From Tigriopus japonicus (Eukaryota > Arthropoda > Copepoda > Harpacticoida > Harpacticidae), in the NCBI GenBank assembly GCA_010645155.1, contig CM021316.1, positions 12,131,311 to 12,195,310 of the forward strand: a stretch of 64,000 nucleotides of DNA, in the 5' to 3' direction. Of the stretch, positions 47,801 through 55,800 are shown in pieces (position 1 is the first letter of the stretch; every line of letters begins with the position of its first letter). A program made the position numbers and the translations under genes. A model generated the notes under the pieces. The model worked only from the letters and a program-made list of their open reading frames with translations. It made no database searches and had not been told where the DNA came from.

Positions 47801-48567
47801 AAGGCAAAATTGTACTTTTTTCACTTATTTTTTCTGTCAAACTGAGATTGAAACAAGTTCTTAAGCTTTGTAATGGAGATATAAATGCATGCACTTGTAC
47901 TGTCAATTTGCGTGTCTTAATGACTTTTTTAAAACCTAAGTTTTTGAGTCATTATCAGATTTTTTGTAATAAAAGTAAACTTATAAGGTGATATAAAGGT
48001 GCAGTAATCTTCTCCAGTAGTTTCCTGTATTTTTCATCGTTTCTTGAGCCAATTTTCTTGTGTCTCAATGTGCGAAAAATCTCGATATACATAAGCAACA
48101 TTTTGCCGCTGACAGAAAAGTTGCTTAAAACGAGATGCGATTGTACATTCCAGCTTTTCCAGTAAGAACAGTTAAATGTCCTCGGTTGAAGAAAAGATTA
48201 TGGTATCTTCATTAAAACCCGAGTTCTTTGCGTAGGCCCAACTTACCTATTTAGGATTTGATTGGTTTCGGCTGGATCACATTCACCGTCTTCGTTTGGC
48301 AAAGGCTTCTTTCCGTTGTAACATTGGATGGCAGAGTCAGAGCTATCAATGTAGTCGTAGGTTGACACCATGATCGTACAAGCCACCAATATCCAAAATG
48401 TGAACTGATGAGCACACCCAAATACGATCACATTTCAGAACATTCAACAAAAACATCTGCCAACTTACCTGACAATGAAGTTTGAAAATAAAAGGTAAAT
48501 GCTCCGTAGGGATCTTAGATTTTGCAAACTTAGTAGCTTGGGGAATTTTCTCTAGAATTTGATTCAT
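35629..48567 (-). CDS. Innexin B, complete (six coding exons, ~401 aa)
   Basis: Gap-junction or hemichannel subunit. Exons: 48567-48469, 48404-48247, 41331-41115, 38643-38410, 38333-38068, 35860-35629 (stop included). Every junction is GT-AG and phases close exactly, giving 401 residues, normal for the family. By residue: N-terminus 1-33; M1 about 34-52; loop 1 with Cys61, Cys75 and Cys88; YYQWV at 127-131 in M2; cytoplasmic loop; M3 about 203-226; loop 2 with Cys262 and Cys280; M4 about 291-310; C-tail with FGDWLLL. Intron 2 (6.9 kb) holds an antisense LINE and several DNA transposons; intron 4 is only 76 bases. Cys75 is extra, since innexins usually have two cysteines per loop. No disabling change is visible. 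It is a paralogue of innexin A on the same strand, 29 kb away. Confidence 0.95.
36351..36398. repeat. 48-base exact copy of the innexin B stop region
   Basis: Identical to 35,590-35,637 (contains AATGATGTCGCATTCCATTC, then GATTTTACTCATTA). The original spans the last codons and stop of innexin B; this copy is in its last intron. Neighbouring bases differ. Confidence 0.9.
36535..37630. mobile_element. hAT-type non-autonomous element H6
   Basis: One thousand ninety-six bases. Ends TAGGGACGGGCA and TGCCCGTCCCTA (perfect 12); flanks ATAATAAG and GTAATAAG (7 of 8). A small tandem array of AAATAAATGTCGAAAAA-type units (about 19-20 bases, about five units) lies at 36,638-36,732. It sits in intron 5 of innexin B. 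Confidence 0.92.
38068..38333 (-). CDS. Innexin B coding exon 5 (loop 2 and M4)
   Basis: Encodes extracellular loop 2 (FPKMTKCIFRQFGPSG, then DSLCVLGMNI) and M4 (NEKIFLFLWFWYIILAG), among the most conserved innexin stretches. Both loop-2 cysteines are present. Acceptor gtctcag|GTT, donor AACAG|gtaaac, phase 2. Confidence 0.94.
38410..38643 (-). CDS. Innexin B coding exon 4 (cytoplasmic loop and M3)
   Basis: Two hundred thirty-four bases, 78 codons, phase 0 at both ends. It contains the cytoplasmic loop (FLVKDVVGLISKDDKK) and M3 with KFIFCESLNIVNVFGQLFL, ending GGEFFKYGLE, a typical innexin run. Acceptor ttatttag|TTC, donor GAG|gtaacc. The following intron is 76 bases. Confidence 0.93.
38700..41100. 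other. Innexin B intron 3
   Basis: Intron sequence with the short ATTCGGAG array. A minus-strand frame at 39,490-39,684 (CGGLCANIDLYSLYGFISSK) is cysteine-rich but has no splice partner. Confidence 0.5.
40060..40235 (+). repeat. Short interspersed array of ATTCGGAG / ATTCCCTCCT units
   Basis: ATTCGGAGC, ATTCGGAGCTATTCCCTCC, CCTATTCCGGATTCGGAGCC and similar units recur four or five times with irregular spacing. Possibly the subterminal array of another DNA element; ends were not located. Confidence 0.45.
41115..41331 (-). CDS. Innexin B coding exon 3
   Basis: Encodes YCWISSTFTLPKYFEG, GEDFIYPGVGP and the M2 signature YYQWVPFVLFFQAVCFIAPY. A long T-tract precedes the acceptor (tttttcag|G), and the donor is GAG|gtaaga. 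It is 217 bases, equal to innexin A exon 3. Confidence 0.94.
42262..43712 (+). mobile_element. L1x non-LTR retrotransposon, near-continuous RT frame
   Basis: The best copy. From the GKFPSSLKVAHVVPIFKGGD motif to the tail, one frame is kept through the whole RT and C-terminal domain. It is broken only by three in-frame stops: a 21-base insertion ending GGATGA near 42,500, CTTTAA near 42,776 and GCCTAA near 43,232. The catalytic box is LYADDTKLVCGR. It is 5' truncated and ends at GATCTGCCAATAG near 43,710 followed by a C-run and an A-run. It lies antisense in intron 2 of innexin B. Confidence 0.92.
44740..44812 (-). other. Conserved exon-like segment, copy 2 (inside innexin B intron 2)
   Basis: Homologous to 19,436-19,512 for about 75 bases, beginning after aataaaag on the minus strand. 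It lies in the second intron of innexin B on the same strand. No flanking exon was recognised, so it is probably a stranded fragment. Confidence 0.3.
44997..45809. mobile_element. hAT-type non-autonomous element H7
   Basis: Eight hundred thirteen bases with paired ends, TAGGGGTGCAGATTTCAGG on the left and its near-complement (ending CTGCACCCCAA) on the right, 24 of 26 pairing. Flanks GTCATTGT and GGCACTGT agree at 6 of 8. Its inner part 45,385-45,760 recurs at 57,588-57,950. It sits in intron 2 of innexin B. Confidence 0.85.
46735..47157. mobile_element. Foldback element with ~190-base arms
   Basis: The left arm starts ACTGGAGTGGGAGGCT and the right arm ends AGCCTCCCAGTCCAGT. Complementarity continues inward (TCTGCAAACGAGACCTGGCT, TGTATTCAGTAGACTACGTA, CAGCTCAATCGA) to about 46,915 and 46,990. 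No target duplication identified. It lies in intron 2 of innexin B. Confidence 0.8.
47180..47520. mobile_element. hAT-type MITE family H1, copy 2 (best preserved)
   Basis: Three hundred forty-one bases with perfect 16-bp inverted ends TAGTGATGGACCGAAA / TTTCGGTCCATCACTA. A perfect 8-bp duplication GTTATACC flanks it (47,172-47,179 and 47,521-47,528). It matches copy 1 along its whole length. It lies in the second intron of innexin B. TIR sequence and 8-bp duplication are the hAT signature. Confidence 0.97.
48247..48404 (-). CDS. Innexin B coding exon 2 (M1, loop 1)
   Basis: One hundred fifty-eight bases. M1 is FTFWILVACTIMVSTYDYI, followed by DSSDSAIQCY. An acidic insert containing NEDGEC then brings a third loop cysteine and accounts for the ten extra codons compared with innexin A. 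Acceptor catcag|TTC, donor AATAG|gtaagt, phase 2. Confidence 0.92.
48469..48567 (-). CDS. Innexin B coding exon 1
   Basis: Starts MNQILEKIPQATKFAKSK and ends FKLHCQ before donor CAG|gtaagt. It has 33 codons, phase 0, matching exon 1 of innexin A. Its adenine-rich surroundings give no recognisable core promoter. Confidence 0.9.
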
Positions 48568-48898
48568 GTTGAATGGCAATAACGCACTGAATCTTATCGT
48601 CGAGCCTTTCAAATCGCACTTCCTTGCTATTTAGTCATAAGAATGCATGTCTTTGATATGATCTTTGATATCTTTTGACGATGCCCACCCAATTGAATCG
48701 TCACTTCTGACTTGGTTCCTTCTTGCAACACAAAAAGAACGTTAAACAGACATTTTGTTCAAATTTTGTTTGCCAACACTTATCTCTAAAACCAACCGTA
48801 CGAAGATTCTTTTTTCTTATCGAAGGACTTTTTCAAAAAGCTAATAATTACTTGATCAAAAATGCAAACTGAATATCAAAATTGTCTCTAAACCTTGA

Positions 48899-49075
48899 TT
48901 TTTTTTGCGGATTTTTTCTACCGCTACAAGGAATGCGATTCCCTGTAAATTGAAGGATTGCTCCCGACTGTTCCAAGTCGATCCCCAAAGGGGATTCGAA
49001 CCTACGCCGCCTGGGGAAGCACTTACATTCGGCTCTTATTGGATCGGATTAGTACGCGCGGCCACTCTGGCTTCC
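48899..49075 (-). mobile_element. SINE S1, copy d
   Basis: Minus-strand copy about 330 bases upstream of the innexin B start codon. Features match the other copies: CTACAAGGAATGCGATTCCC, box B complement GGATTCGAACC near 48,990, head ending CCACTCTGGCTTCC. The head is slightly shortened. Confidence 0.88.
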
Positions 49076-49692
49076 TTATGATTGTTTTTATTATTTGTAT
49101 ATTTTTCACTAAATATCTAAATATAAGATTAATTCCAAAAGCTAATTCATTATGGATGAAAGTGATTCCTCTGCAACAATAATGTAAATAATTAAATCTT
49201 GGTTTGCGCCCAATTTTTCTTTTTTAAATAACCAGAAGTTGAATGCATTTTGCAAGCAATACCAAAATTAGAATTCTTCAATTTTGTTTGCTTTCTAAGT
49301 GTTATCTTTCTTGTCTGATGGACCGTTGACATGCCAACGTGCTTGTAAGAAGTATTTTATCTTCATGTGTTACATTTCTTGATACGATAAGCCACAAATT
49401 TTTATTGGAACAGTCGGAGGAATGTCCTGATTGGAGAAGAGATTTTAAAGAGCGCAACATAGCATCGACCTCCTTCTGCAAACCTCTTTCTATGGTGCTT
49501 TCCCTTGCAGTATGACCTGGAAGTCTGAACTTTCAAAGCCTTTCCAGAAAAAAATGACTTTTGGAATAAATAAGAATAAATTCCATAACACTTTTTTCGG
49601 CACCTCGAGATATGATGGTGACATATATGTGCAAAGAACAGTTCAATTTTTTTTTTGTAGTTGTTTTCAGCTTCTCTTTTTGGACTCTGGAG

Positions 49693-49992
49693 TACTGATG
49701 TGTTGGTTTTTTGGCAGAGTTTTGCCACTTTGGTTTTTAGGGTCAAAAATCTGACCACAACTAAACTTTTCAACAGGCAATAGACCTTATCTGCCATAAA
49801 ATATGGCAGCACTGCCAGCTCGAAATCCATTTTTATAACAATGGATGAAACTCGAAATCGAACTAGTTCAAGTGTTGCCAAATTGGTCCCTGTTTAGGTC
49901 TTTTCAAAAAGTTCAATACAACCTCCCCTTATTAACAACAATGAACTTCCGAGTCAAAACTGGCAGCACTCCTGGTTCGAAACACATCACTA
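49693..49992. mobile_element. hAT-type MITE family H2
   Basis: Three hundred bases; ends TACTGATGTGTT and AACACATCACTA (11 of 12 paired). A perfect 8-bp duplication CTCTGGAG is at 49,685-49,692 and 49,993-50,000. The interior has TTTGGCAGAGTTTTGCCA and CTGGCAGCACTCCTGGTTCG, shared with two other copies. Confidence 0.93.
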
Positions 49993-50208
49993 CTCTGGAG
50001 GTTCGAACTAAAATATTGGCAACATTTACGAGTCACACTGTAGGACTGGCTTTCTTTTTTCATCCAAACATAACAAAAATGTTTGTGAAGGGAAAATGGA
50101 CCGTCTACCAATAATGTTTTGTGTTATAGGAATCAATCTTCAATGTAATTATGTAAAAGTTATTGATTCAACCCTTCTTAGACAACGTTGTCAACTTGGT
50201 TATTTTAG

Positions 50209-50553
50209 TTCAATCTTGTGAAGAGAGCAAAGAAAACTTGGAAATCTGGCCCACTTCAATGAGCGATTGCTACAACATAACTTTCATCGAGATATTTCCT
50301 GTGTTAACAATGAAAAATAGGCAGCAAGGTATGTTTAAGTAGGATGAGAGTGTTTTCGTTCTTTAACTAATACTTTGTTCATATAGGAAAAACAGATCTC
50401 GTCAAGCTCTGTACAGAATATGTACCCTATCCTCCTCCTCATCTGATGTTACCAGTTCAAGAATCAGATTGTGGAAACAACAATCTCGTCAATCGAATGG
50501 ATTTCGGAAACAGTATGACTGAAATTAGTTTAGAACAAAATACTGAAAAGTAA
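50209..50553 (+). CDS. Two exons of an unrecognised plus-strand gene
   Basis: Exon 50209-50328 (acceptor attttag|TT, donor CAAG|gtatgt) and exon 50387-50553 (acceptor atatag|GA) join in frame. The joined peptide contains LEIWPTSMSDCYNITFIEIF, then KLCTEYVPYPPPHLMLP, and runs to NTEK and TAA. It is cysteine-bearing and has an N-glycosylation sequon (NIT), suggesting an extracellular domain. The stop could instead be hidden by a donor at GAAAA|gtaatt. I do not recognise the family. The YPPPHL stretch vaguely recalls the start of IR ligand-binding domains, but that is weak. Confidence 0.5.
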
Positions 50554-51573
50554 TTGAAACCAAGAGAACACAATTAGTAATCCTTAGCAAGAGGCACTTC
50601 GATATCTACAGTCTTGTTTAAAGGCCAATTTTTACATGGCATTACACACATCCGGCTATGATTTGCATGAACCAAACTGAAGTGATTTTAATTAAGCAAA
50701 ACAAGGCGAAACAAACATAATACAAAGTGCAAAAGTTTCAAGAATCATTCTTGGATGGCATCAAGCATTATTTTTAGTCTTAAAACATGTGTGTAATCAT
50801 TTGACTAAACACTCTGAGACGATAAAACAAAACAAAAAATAAGTGTGTTAAAAGAGGGTGTGATTATTTTGCTACTTGCCCAAAAGTCCTAAGGAGAAAA
50901 TCAAACAACAATTGTGGGATGATACCTAAACACCAATTGTTGTATCCAACGTTCACTCCTTAAAGGACCACGTCCCCGGAAGCCGGAAGTGACCATCCAC
51001 ATTCCGCACACCAAAGACCATCAGACCGATGAGACAAAGTGAGGTAAAATCCCACATCAATCTTGTAATTGGCGATGTAAGCCGATATTTCGAAAACTCA
51101 TTTAGAAATGGGTCAAAAATGTCAAAACTGGATTGATATGTTCGCCCAGTGCACCTGTTGCATCACGACTAAATCTCCCCCCATTTTTGGTCCGATTGCA
51201 TTGTTGTGGGGTAGTTTTTGACATAATTCTACTCACAACCCACTGCAGCGTCTCAGAGTATACAGGCAAATTGTTACACACAAGTATTAAAACAATAAAG
51301 ATATTGTTTAAGGCTGCTCCAAAATTTATATTGATATTTTTTGCAATTTCGTGGGACATACGGTGTGAGTCGATCATTAGTGATCCATCATGATGATGGA
51401 CCTTTGGATTCGTTCACTCAAAGTGTTGCCATTTTGGTCCTTGTCTCGGTTTTTGTGTCAAAAACTTATAAAGTCTAACACTTTGTTAGGTGCACTCAGT
51501 TTGATCTGAGTCAAAAATAACAACACTACCAATTCAAGACATATCAGAAAAGTTATACTATCTGCAATTAGAC
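50554..51573. other. Uncertain region, possible minus-strand exons
   Basis: Minus-strand frames at 51,377-51,110 (NNIFIVLILVCNNLPVYSE) and 51,055-50,950 (LMWDFTSLCLIGLMVFGVRN to a stop) each hold a hydrophobic segment, but their splice phases do not join. Left unassigned. A diverged H2 relative is at 51,420-51,550. Confidence 0.3.
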
Positions 51574-52208
51574 ATGCAGGGGGAGGTTTAAGTGATCTCT
51601 TCAAATATCTTATCGCGGGCGGATGAAAAAAGAGAAAAGGCTTGTTCGTCAATGTAAGATTTTGGTCAGTGCAAGGGTTTTCGCGTTTTACAGACCGCCC
51701 TTATGACTTAGATGCTACAAAAAATGTCGAATTGCAAGTTTGGACATTTTGTTTCTCGGTTTTGTAAGAATTTGCAAAATTATTCTTTTGATTAAAAAAT
51801 GGCAAGCACTTAAAAAAGACTTTTGATATTGAAAAGAAACACGTACATAACACGGCATTTTGTTTCGTACCTTGATGGTTTTGGAGCTTTACAATACAAA
51901 TCAGTGCTTATAACATCACTTACACTTGTACTTACCCAAAAAAGTGGCCTTTTGTTGAGAATTTTCTCGTGCAAGAACGAGCAAATACAGTGTGCATTTT
52001 TTTTCCAAAATCCTAACCAAAGGTGTTCAAACTTGCAGTTCGACATTTTTCATGGCATCTAATTCACAAGGGCGGTCTGTAAATTGCGAAAACCCTTAAA
52101 CTGCCCAAATTCTCACGAGCCACCCACTGTTGCCAAACAAGCCTTTTCTCTTCCTTCATCTGCCCGCGATAAGATTTTTGAAGAGATCACTCAAACCTCC
52201 CCTTGCAT
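51574..52208. mobile_element. 635-base element with long (~190 bp) inverted arms
   Basis: Left arm 51,574-51,760 and right arm 52,015-52,208 are complementary at most positions (GGAGGTTTAAGTGATCTCTT, CTTATCGCGGGCGGATGA, CAGACCGCCCTTATGA). A single arm of the same family begins near 58,850 and its partner lies near 60,365-60,520, which would make a larger relative. No target duplication found. Confidence 0.85.
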
Positions 52209-52388
52209 TTCCCATTGTATATCATTGATTCTACATTGGATGAAATTAATTGCACTAGTTACAAAAATTCGAAATTTCATTGCTGAAAATAGAAGGGAGC
52301 AACAAAAATTAAGGCTTAAAAAACTCTGTCGACCTTAATGATGTTGAAACTATGTAAATGATTCTTTTTTCAACTTAATTTATTTTAG

Positions 52389-52696
52389 TGACATCATTGC
52401 CACAGAAACAATACAAGCATCAGAAAATAAGCATTTGCAAGGCTTATCTAGCCACACGGAGAGATTCAAGACAAGAAACGTCTTTGTTAGACCAAGGTGG
52501 ATACCTCGGTCCAAAATTTCTATCGGAACATGTCAAGGCCTTATTTGTCTTCTCAGTCTTTGCTCTAATAACGATCTCATGTGCAATCACCGGATTGTGT
52601 TTGATATCCAAAGGCCAATGGATGGCATTCAAAAAATGGTGTTCAGAACCCACACCTTCCCAAGCTGATCCAGAGGAACTTCCAAGTATTATTTGA
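52389..52696 (+). CDS. Putative last exon with one membrane segment (M4-like?)
   Basis: A good acceptor (polypyrimidine then tatttag) precedes an open frame of about 100 codons ending in TGA. It holds one strong membrane helix, ALFVFSVFALITISCAITGL, preceded by LGPKFLSEHVK. The helix and its lead-in resemble the M4 end of an IR. The exon ends 12 bases before the stop of the minus-strand IR-like gene, so the two would converge tail to tail. No S2-type exons are seen upstream on this strand, so it may be a remnant. A second frame is also open here, which lowers confidence. Confidence 0.4.
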
Positions 52697-52708
52697 AGAT
52701 TTGAAGAC

Positions 52709-52852
52709 TCATGATTGGACGGCACAATATCCAATCTCATAAATCAAGATGATTGAGCTCAATCCGCAAGAAATTCCATGGAAAAGGAACACCCCTAAAA
52801 GCATATCCATGGAGATGACCCTCCATTTTGGTTCCTCAAGAAACTCGGCTAG
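52709..52852 (-). CDS. IR-like terminal exon v (M4)
   Basis: Acceptor actttcag|CTA, 47 codons and TGA at 52,711-52,709. LAEFLEEPKWRVISMDM leads into the membrane helix LLGVFLFHGISCGLSSIILI and a short tail IYEIGYCAVQS. It is the expected single C-terminal segment of an IR. Confidence 0.75.
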   Translation of the reverse strand, partial: LAEFLEEPKWRVISMDMLLGVFLFHGISCGLSSIILIYEIGYCAVQS

Positions 52853-55800
52853 CTGAAAGTTCAGGAAAAAGTCATATCTCTTTGGGATAATCTGTATTTG
52901 TCAGGGATTTCACAAGTTACCTCTCCTTTCCCATGTTTAACTAACAAATAATTGTTCCATTTGATGGCTTCTTTTGCGTCGGAGTCCCACTTCTTGATTA
53001 GACCGTGACTTGCCATTGACATTATCCTAATCCAATTAAAAATGTTATAGTATAATTGCCTTCAACACTTATTGACACCAAGGAGGACAATGGAAGCAAG
53101 CACATTAATAAATAACAAGTAGTCCAAAATAGACAAATGATTAAGAAGCAAGAGGGAGTGAGTAGTAGATAGTAGTAGTAAATCAGCTAACGCCTTTCAA
53201 ATGTTAGATGCTTGTGACGTCACAAAGAAAAGATCAAAAACAAGGTATGAAATATCGAACTTTCGTGGGACGTCAGCCGTATACCGTGGAATATTTGTTT
53301 TCAAGAAGCCCAAAATCATTGTCAGATTATTTTTTTTGTTCAAAAATCGGATTAGTGATACATCGCACTCCGCCTGCAATTGGAGTGCGGTTACGACTAA
53401 TTACACCCTAATCCTAACCGTTTAAAAATGCTGTGATATTCATGAAAGTCAACAGTAATAAAGACATGATCTTGGGGCTTTGCCTTTCGCAACTATTTAA
53501 CTTCGTGTGCATTTCACGTTCTTTCAAGATACTATTGCAAACGTAGGAGCATGATAAAACAAGGGATGAAAAATTTGACTAGTTTAGTAATGCAGTCGGA
53601 ATTGAGTTGAGGGAGAATGTTTCCATTCTTGATTTTTTTAGAGTCCACTTCACCTTTACCTGACCAGTTTATCTTGATCACATTTTGTCAACTCAAATTT
53701 GCAACGTCAGTTTCACAGAGATTGTAGAAAAGAACAAAGTTTAGGCAACGTTGCCATATCGAATTTTTTTACCAAATGGGAGTGATTATTGTGTCATATT
53801 ACAGGCCTGCTGCCGTTAGCAGTCTAGGCTTGCCAAGAAAATGCCTCCGTTTTCAAGGGTCAGATTTTCGAAAAATGGTGCATTTAAGAGCAATGGCATG
53901 GTTAATGTATGCTGAAGAGTATTGCAAAGTAATTTAAAAACAAAAGGAGAAATTAGAAGCCTTCAATTAAACAAATTATTTGTTTTTACGTTTTGTTGCC
54001 CGAGGAACCGATCTTCTTTGGCCATCTTGTTATTCAAAGTCGGGCATTCCTGATTAAAAAATTCGGAAGAAGCCTCTCAATTTATGTGGCGAAATTTTAG
54101 AAAAAAGCAACAAAACATATATTTTTTGCAAAAAATGTCAAGAATTGCTACACCAACTTCAAGTTGTGCAGATGAGAAAGAAATTGTTGCAATTACCATG
54201 CCTAAATCTTCTTTTTAGCTACCTTCCATGTTCATCAGAAACACTTGTCTTCCGAACTCTTTTTCCCCAAAAAAATGATGACATCACCAGTAATTCCTGC
54301 CATATGAATGTCAAGTTCTACGTAATAGGTAGTAAATCCAAAATTTTACTATAAATTCTATAACAGGCTTAAAAAGTTCATTACTACTTCAAAATAACAA
54401 GCATATTTGCTCTCATTTTTTGGACCAGAAAAAGAGTCGTGGTGATTTGCGAAGAATTTTTACTTGCCGATGAGATAACATTTCTTTAAATTATATATAT
54501 ATATATATATGCTTTGACTCCACAGATCAGGTCATCCTTTGCTTAGCAATCGACTGAACATTTCTTTTACCTTAGACATGTTTCTAATTTATTCCTTTAA
54601 TTTTTATTGCAGGAAACTAAGGGAACTTTGGCATTCACACTTTACGGGTTGTCCAGATACAATCCAACAACTAAAAAAGTTTTAGAGAAGGGAAAGAAAC
54701 TTACATATCGCTCATCCTGTCAACATAGGGCGCATTTTTACGGACCAAAAAGCTTTTTGAGCCAAGGCGAATGGTTTCTTTCAAAGTAACAAGTCCCGTT
54801 TGCTCTGAAAACAAAAGAAAAAACTTTCAAAATAGCCATTTGACTCATGATTGCTCCAAAACAAACTTGGATATTTTTAGTGAGTCCAAGAGGAGACAAT
54901 TGTGATTCAACAAGAAGCTAGTACCTTCATATAGATATATCTTTTGTACGTTATTTCCCAAGTTGAAAATCTGGTTTAAGGTTTGATGATAATTCGACAT
55001 GACTCCATTGATTAATACATTGGAAGCATCACTTTGTACCAATCTCATGACTTCAGGTAGATCCTTGTATTGAATCCGTTTATAATTCGGACTGTTCCTC
55101 AGTTCCTTAAATACTGGTACATCTAAGTTCTGTAATTAAATATGATTAACAAGGATCAAGAAAGGGAGAGAAGTTACGTGAAAATCTTTTTTCAAAAACA
55201 TCACATTTTTGTCAGGAAAAGCCAACATATTTCGAAAGACTTTTTTTGGTGGAAAATTACAAATTGTGCCCTTTTTCAAGATAATTTCCTCAAAAAGAAT
55301 ACTAATTTGGTGAAAAATCAGTCGTTGATACAAATGTTCCAAACATTTTTAACAGAAATAAGATCAACACCACTTTTAGCTTAAAATTTAAGATTGCTTT
55401 ACTTGATGACTTTTGTGTTAGCAAAACTTGGTGAGTGGGCTGTCCGATAAAATTTGCCGTTCACTTAATTTTGGAGTAATGGGACATTTTTCTTTTATCA
55501 GTTTTCGCCTGTCAACGATTGAAATGAAAACTTGGACTAATGGAACAGTGTAATCCAGGTTTGTAGCCGCTTTTTTAAATGTTGCGCTGGGGCCTCGCTC
55601 CCAGTTTTTTCCGCCCGTGGTAGCTTGGAAAAAGTGCGAGTGGTTCAGTTAAAACGTGATTAATCAGACTTGTGTTAAACCTATTGTCAAAATGAAAACA
55701 GAATTGACTAGGGTAGAGACATATGTAAGTCATCAATTAACCGATCTCAAAATTGGTTGATGAAATGTGAAGTATTTTGGGATCTAAAACAAGCCAATGT

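Larger units (their letters stand above)
46225..48155. mobile_element. Candidate pogo/Tigger-like inverted ends
   Basis: 46,235-46,345 (GTTTAAGCAATTTTCGCG, GATATAAGCAACTTTTCC, TCTCGATATAAG) and, inverted, 48,070-48,150 (TCTCGATATACATAAGCAAC, GAAAAGTTGCTTAAAACGAG) resemble each other and the TIRs of pogo-type elements. The 1.7 kb between them has no transposase and contains two other elements. Tentative. Confidence 0.4.

Noticed and set aside
49402..49881. Minus-strand 159-codon frame with CKGKHHRKRFAEGGRCYV
   Set aside because: Nearly half of it is the inside of an H2 MITE with exact target duplications, so it cannot be an ancestral continuous gene. The remaining part has no splice support.
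54607..54789. Plus-strand frame with YGLSRYNPTTKK after a ttgcag
   Set aside because: The minus strand here has both splice sites, an exact phase match with neighbouring exons and IR motifs; the plus frame has none of these and ends at a stop without context.
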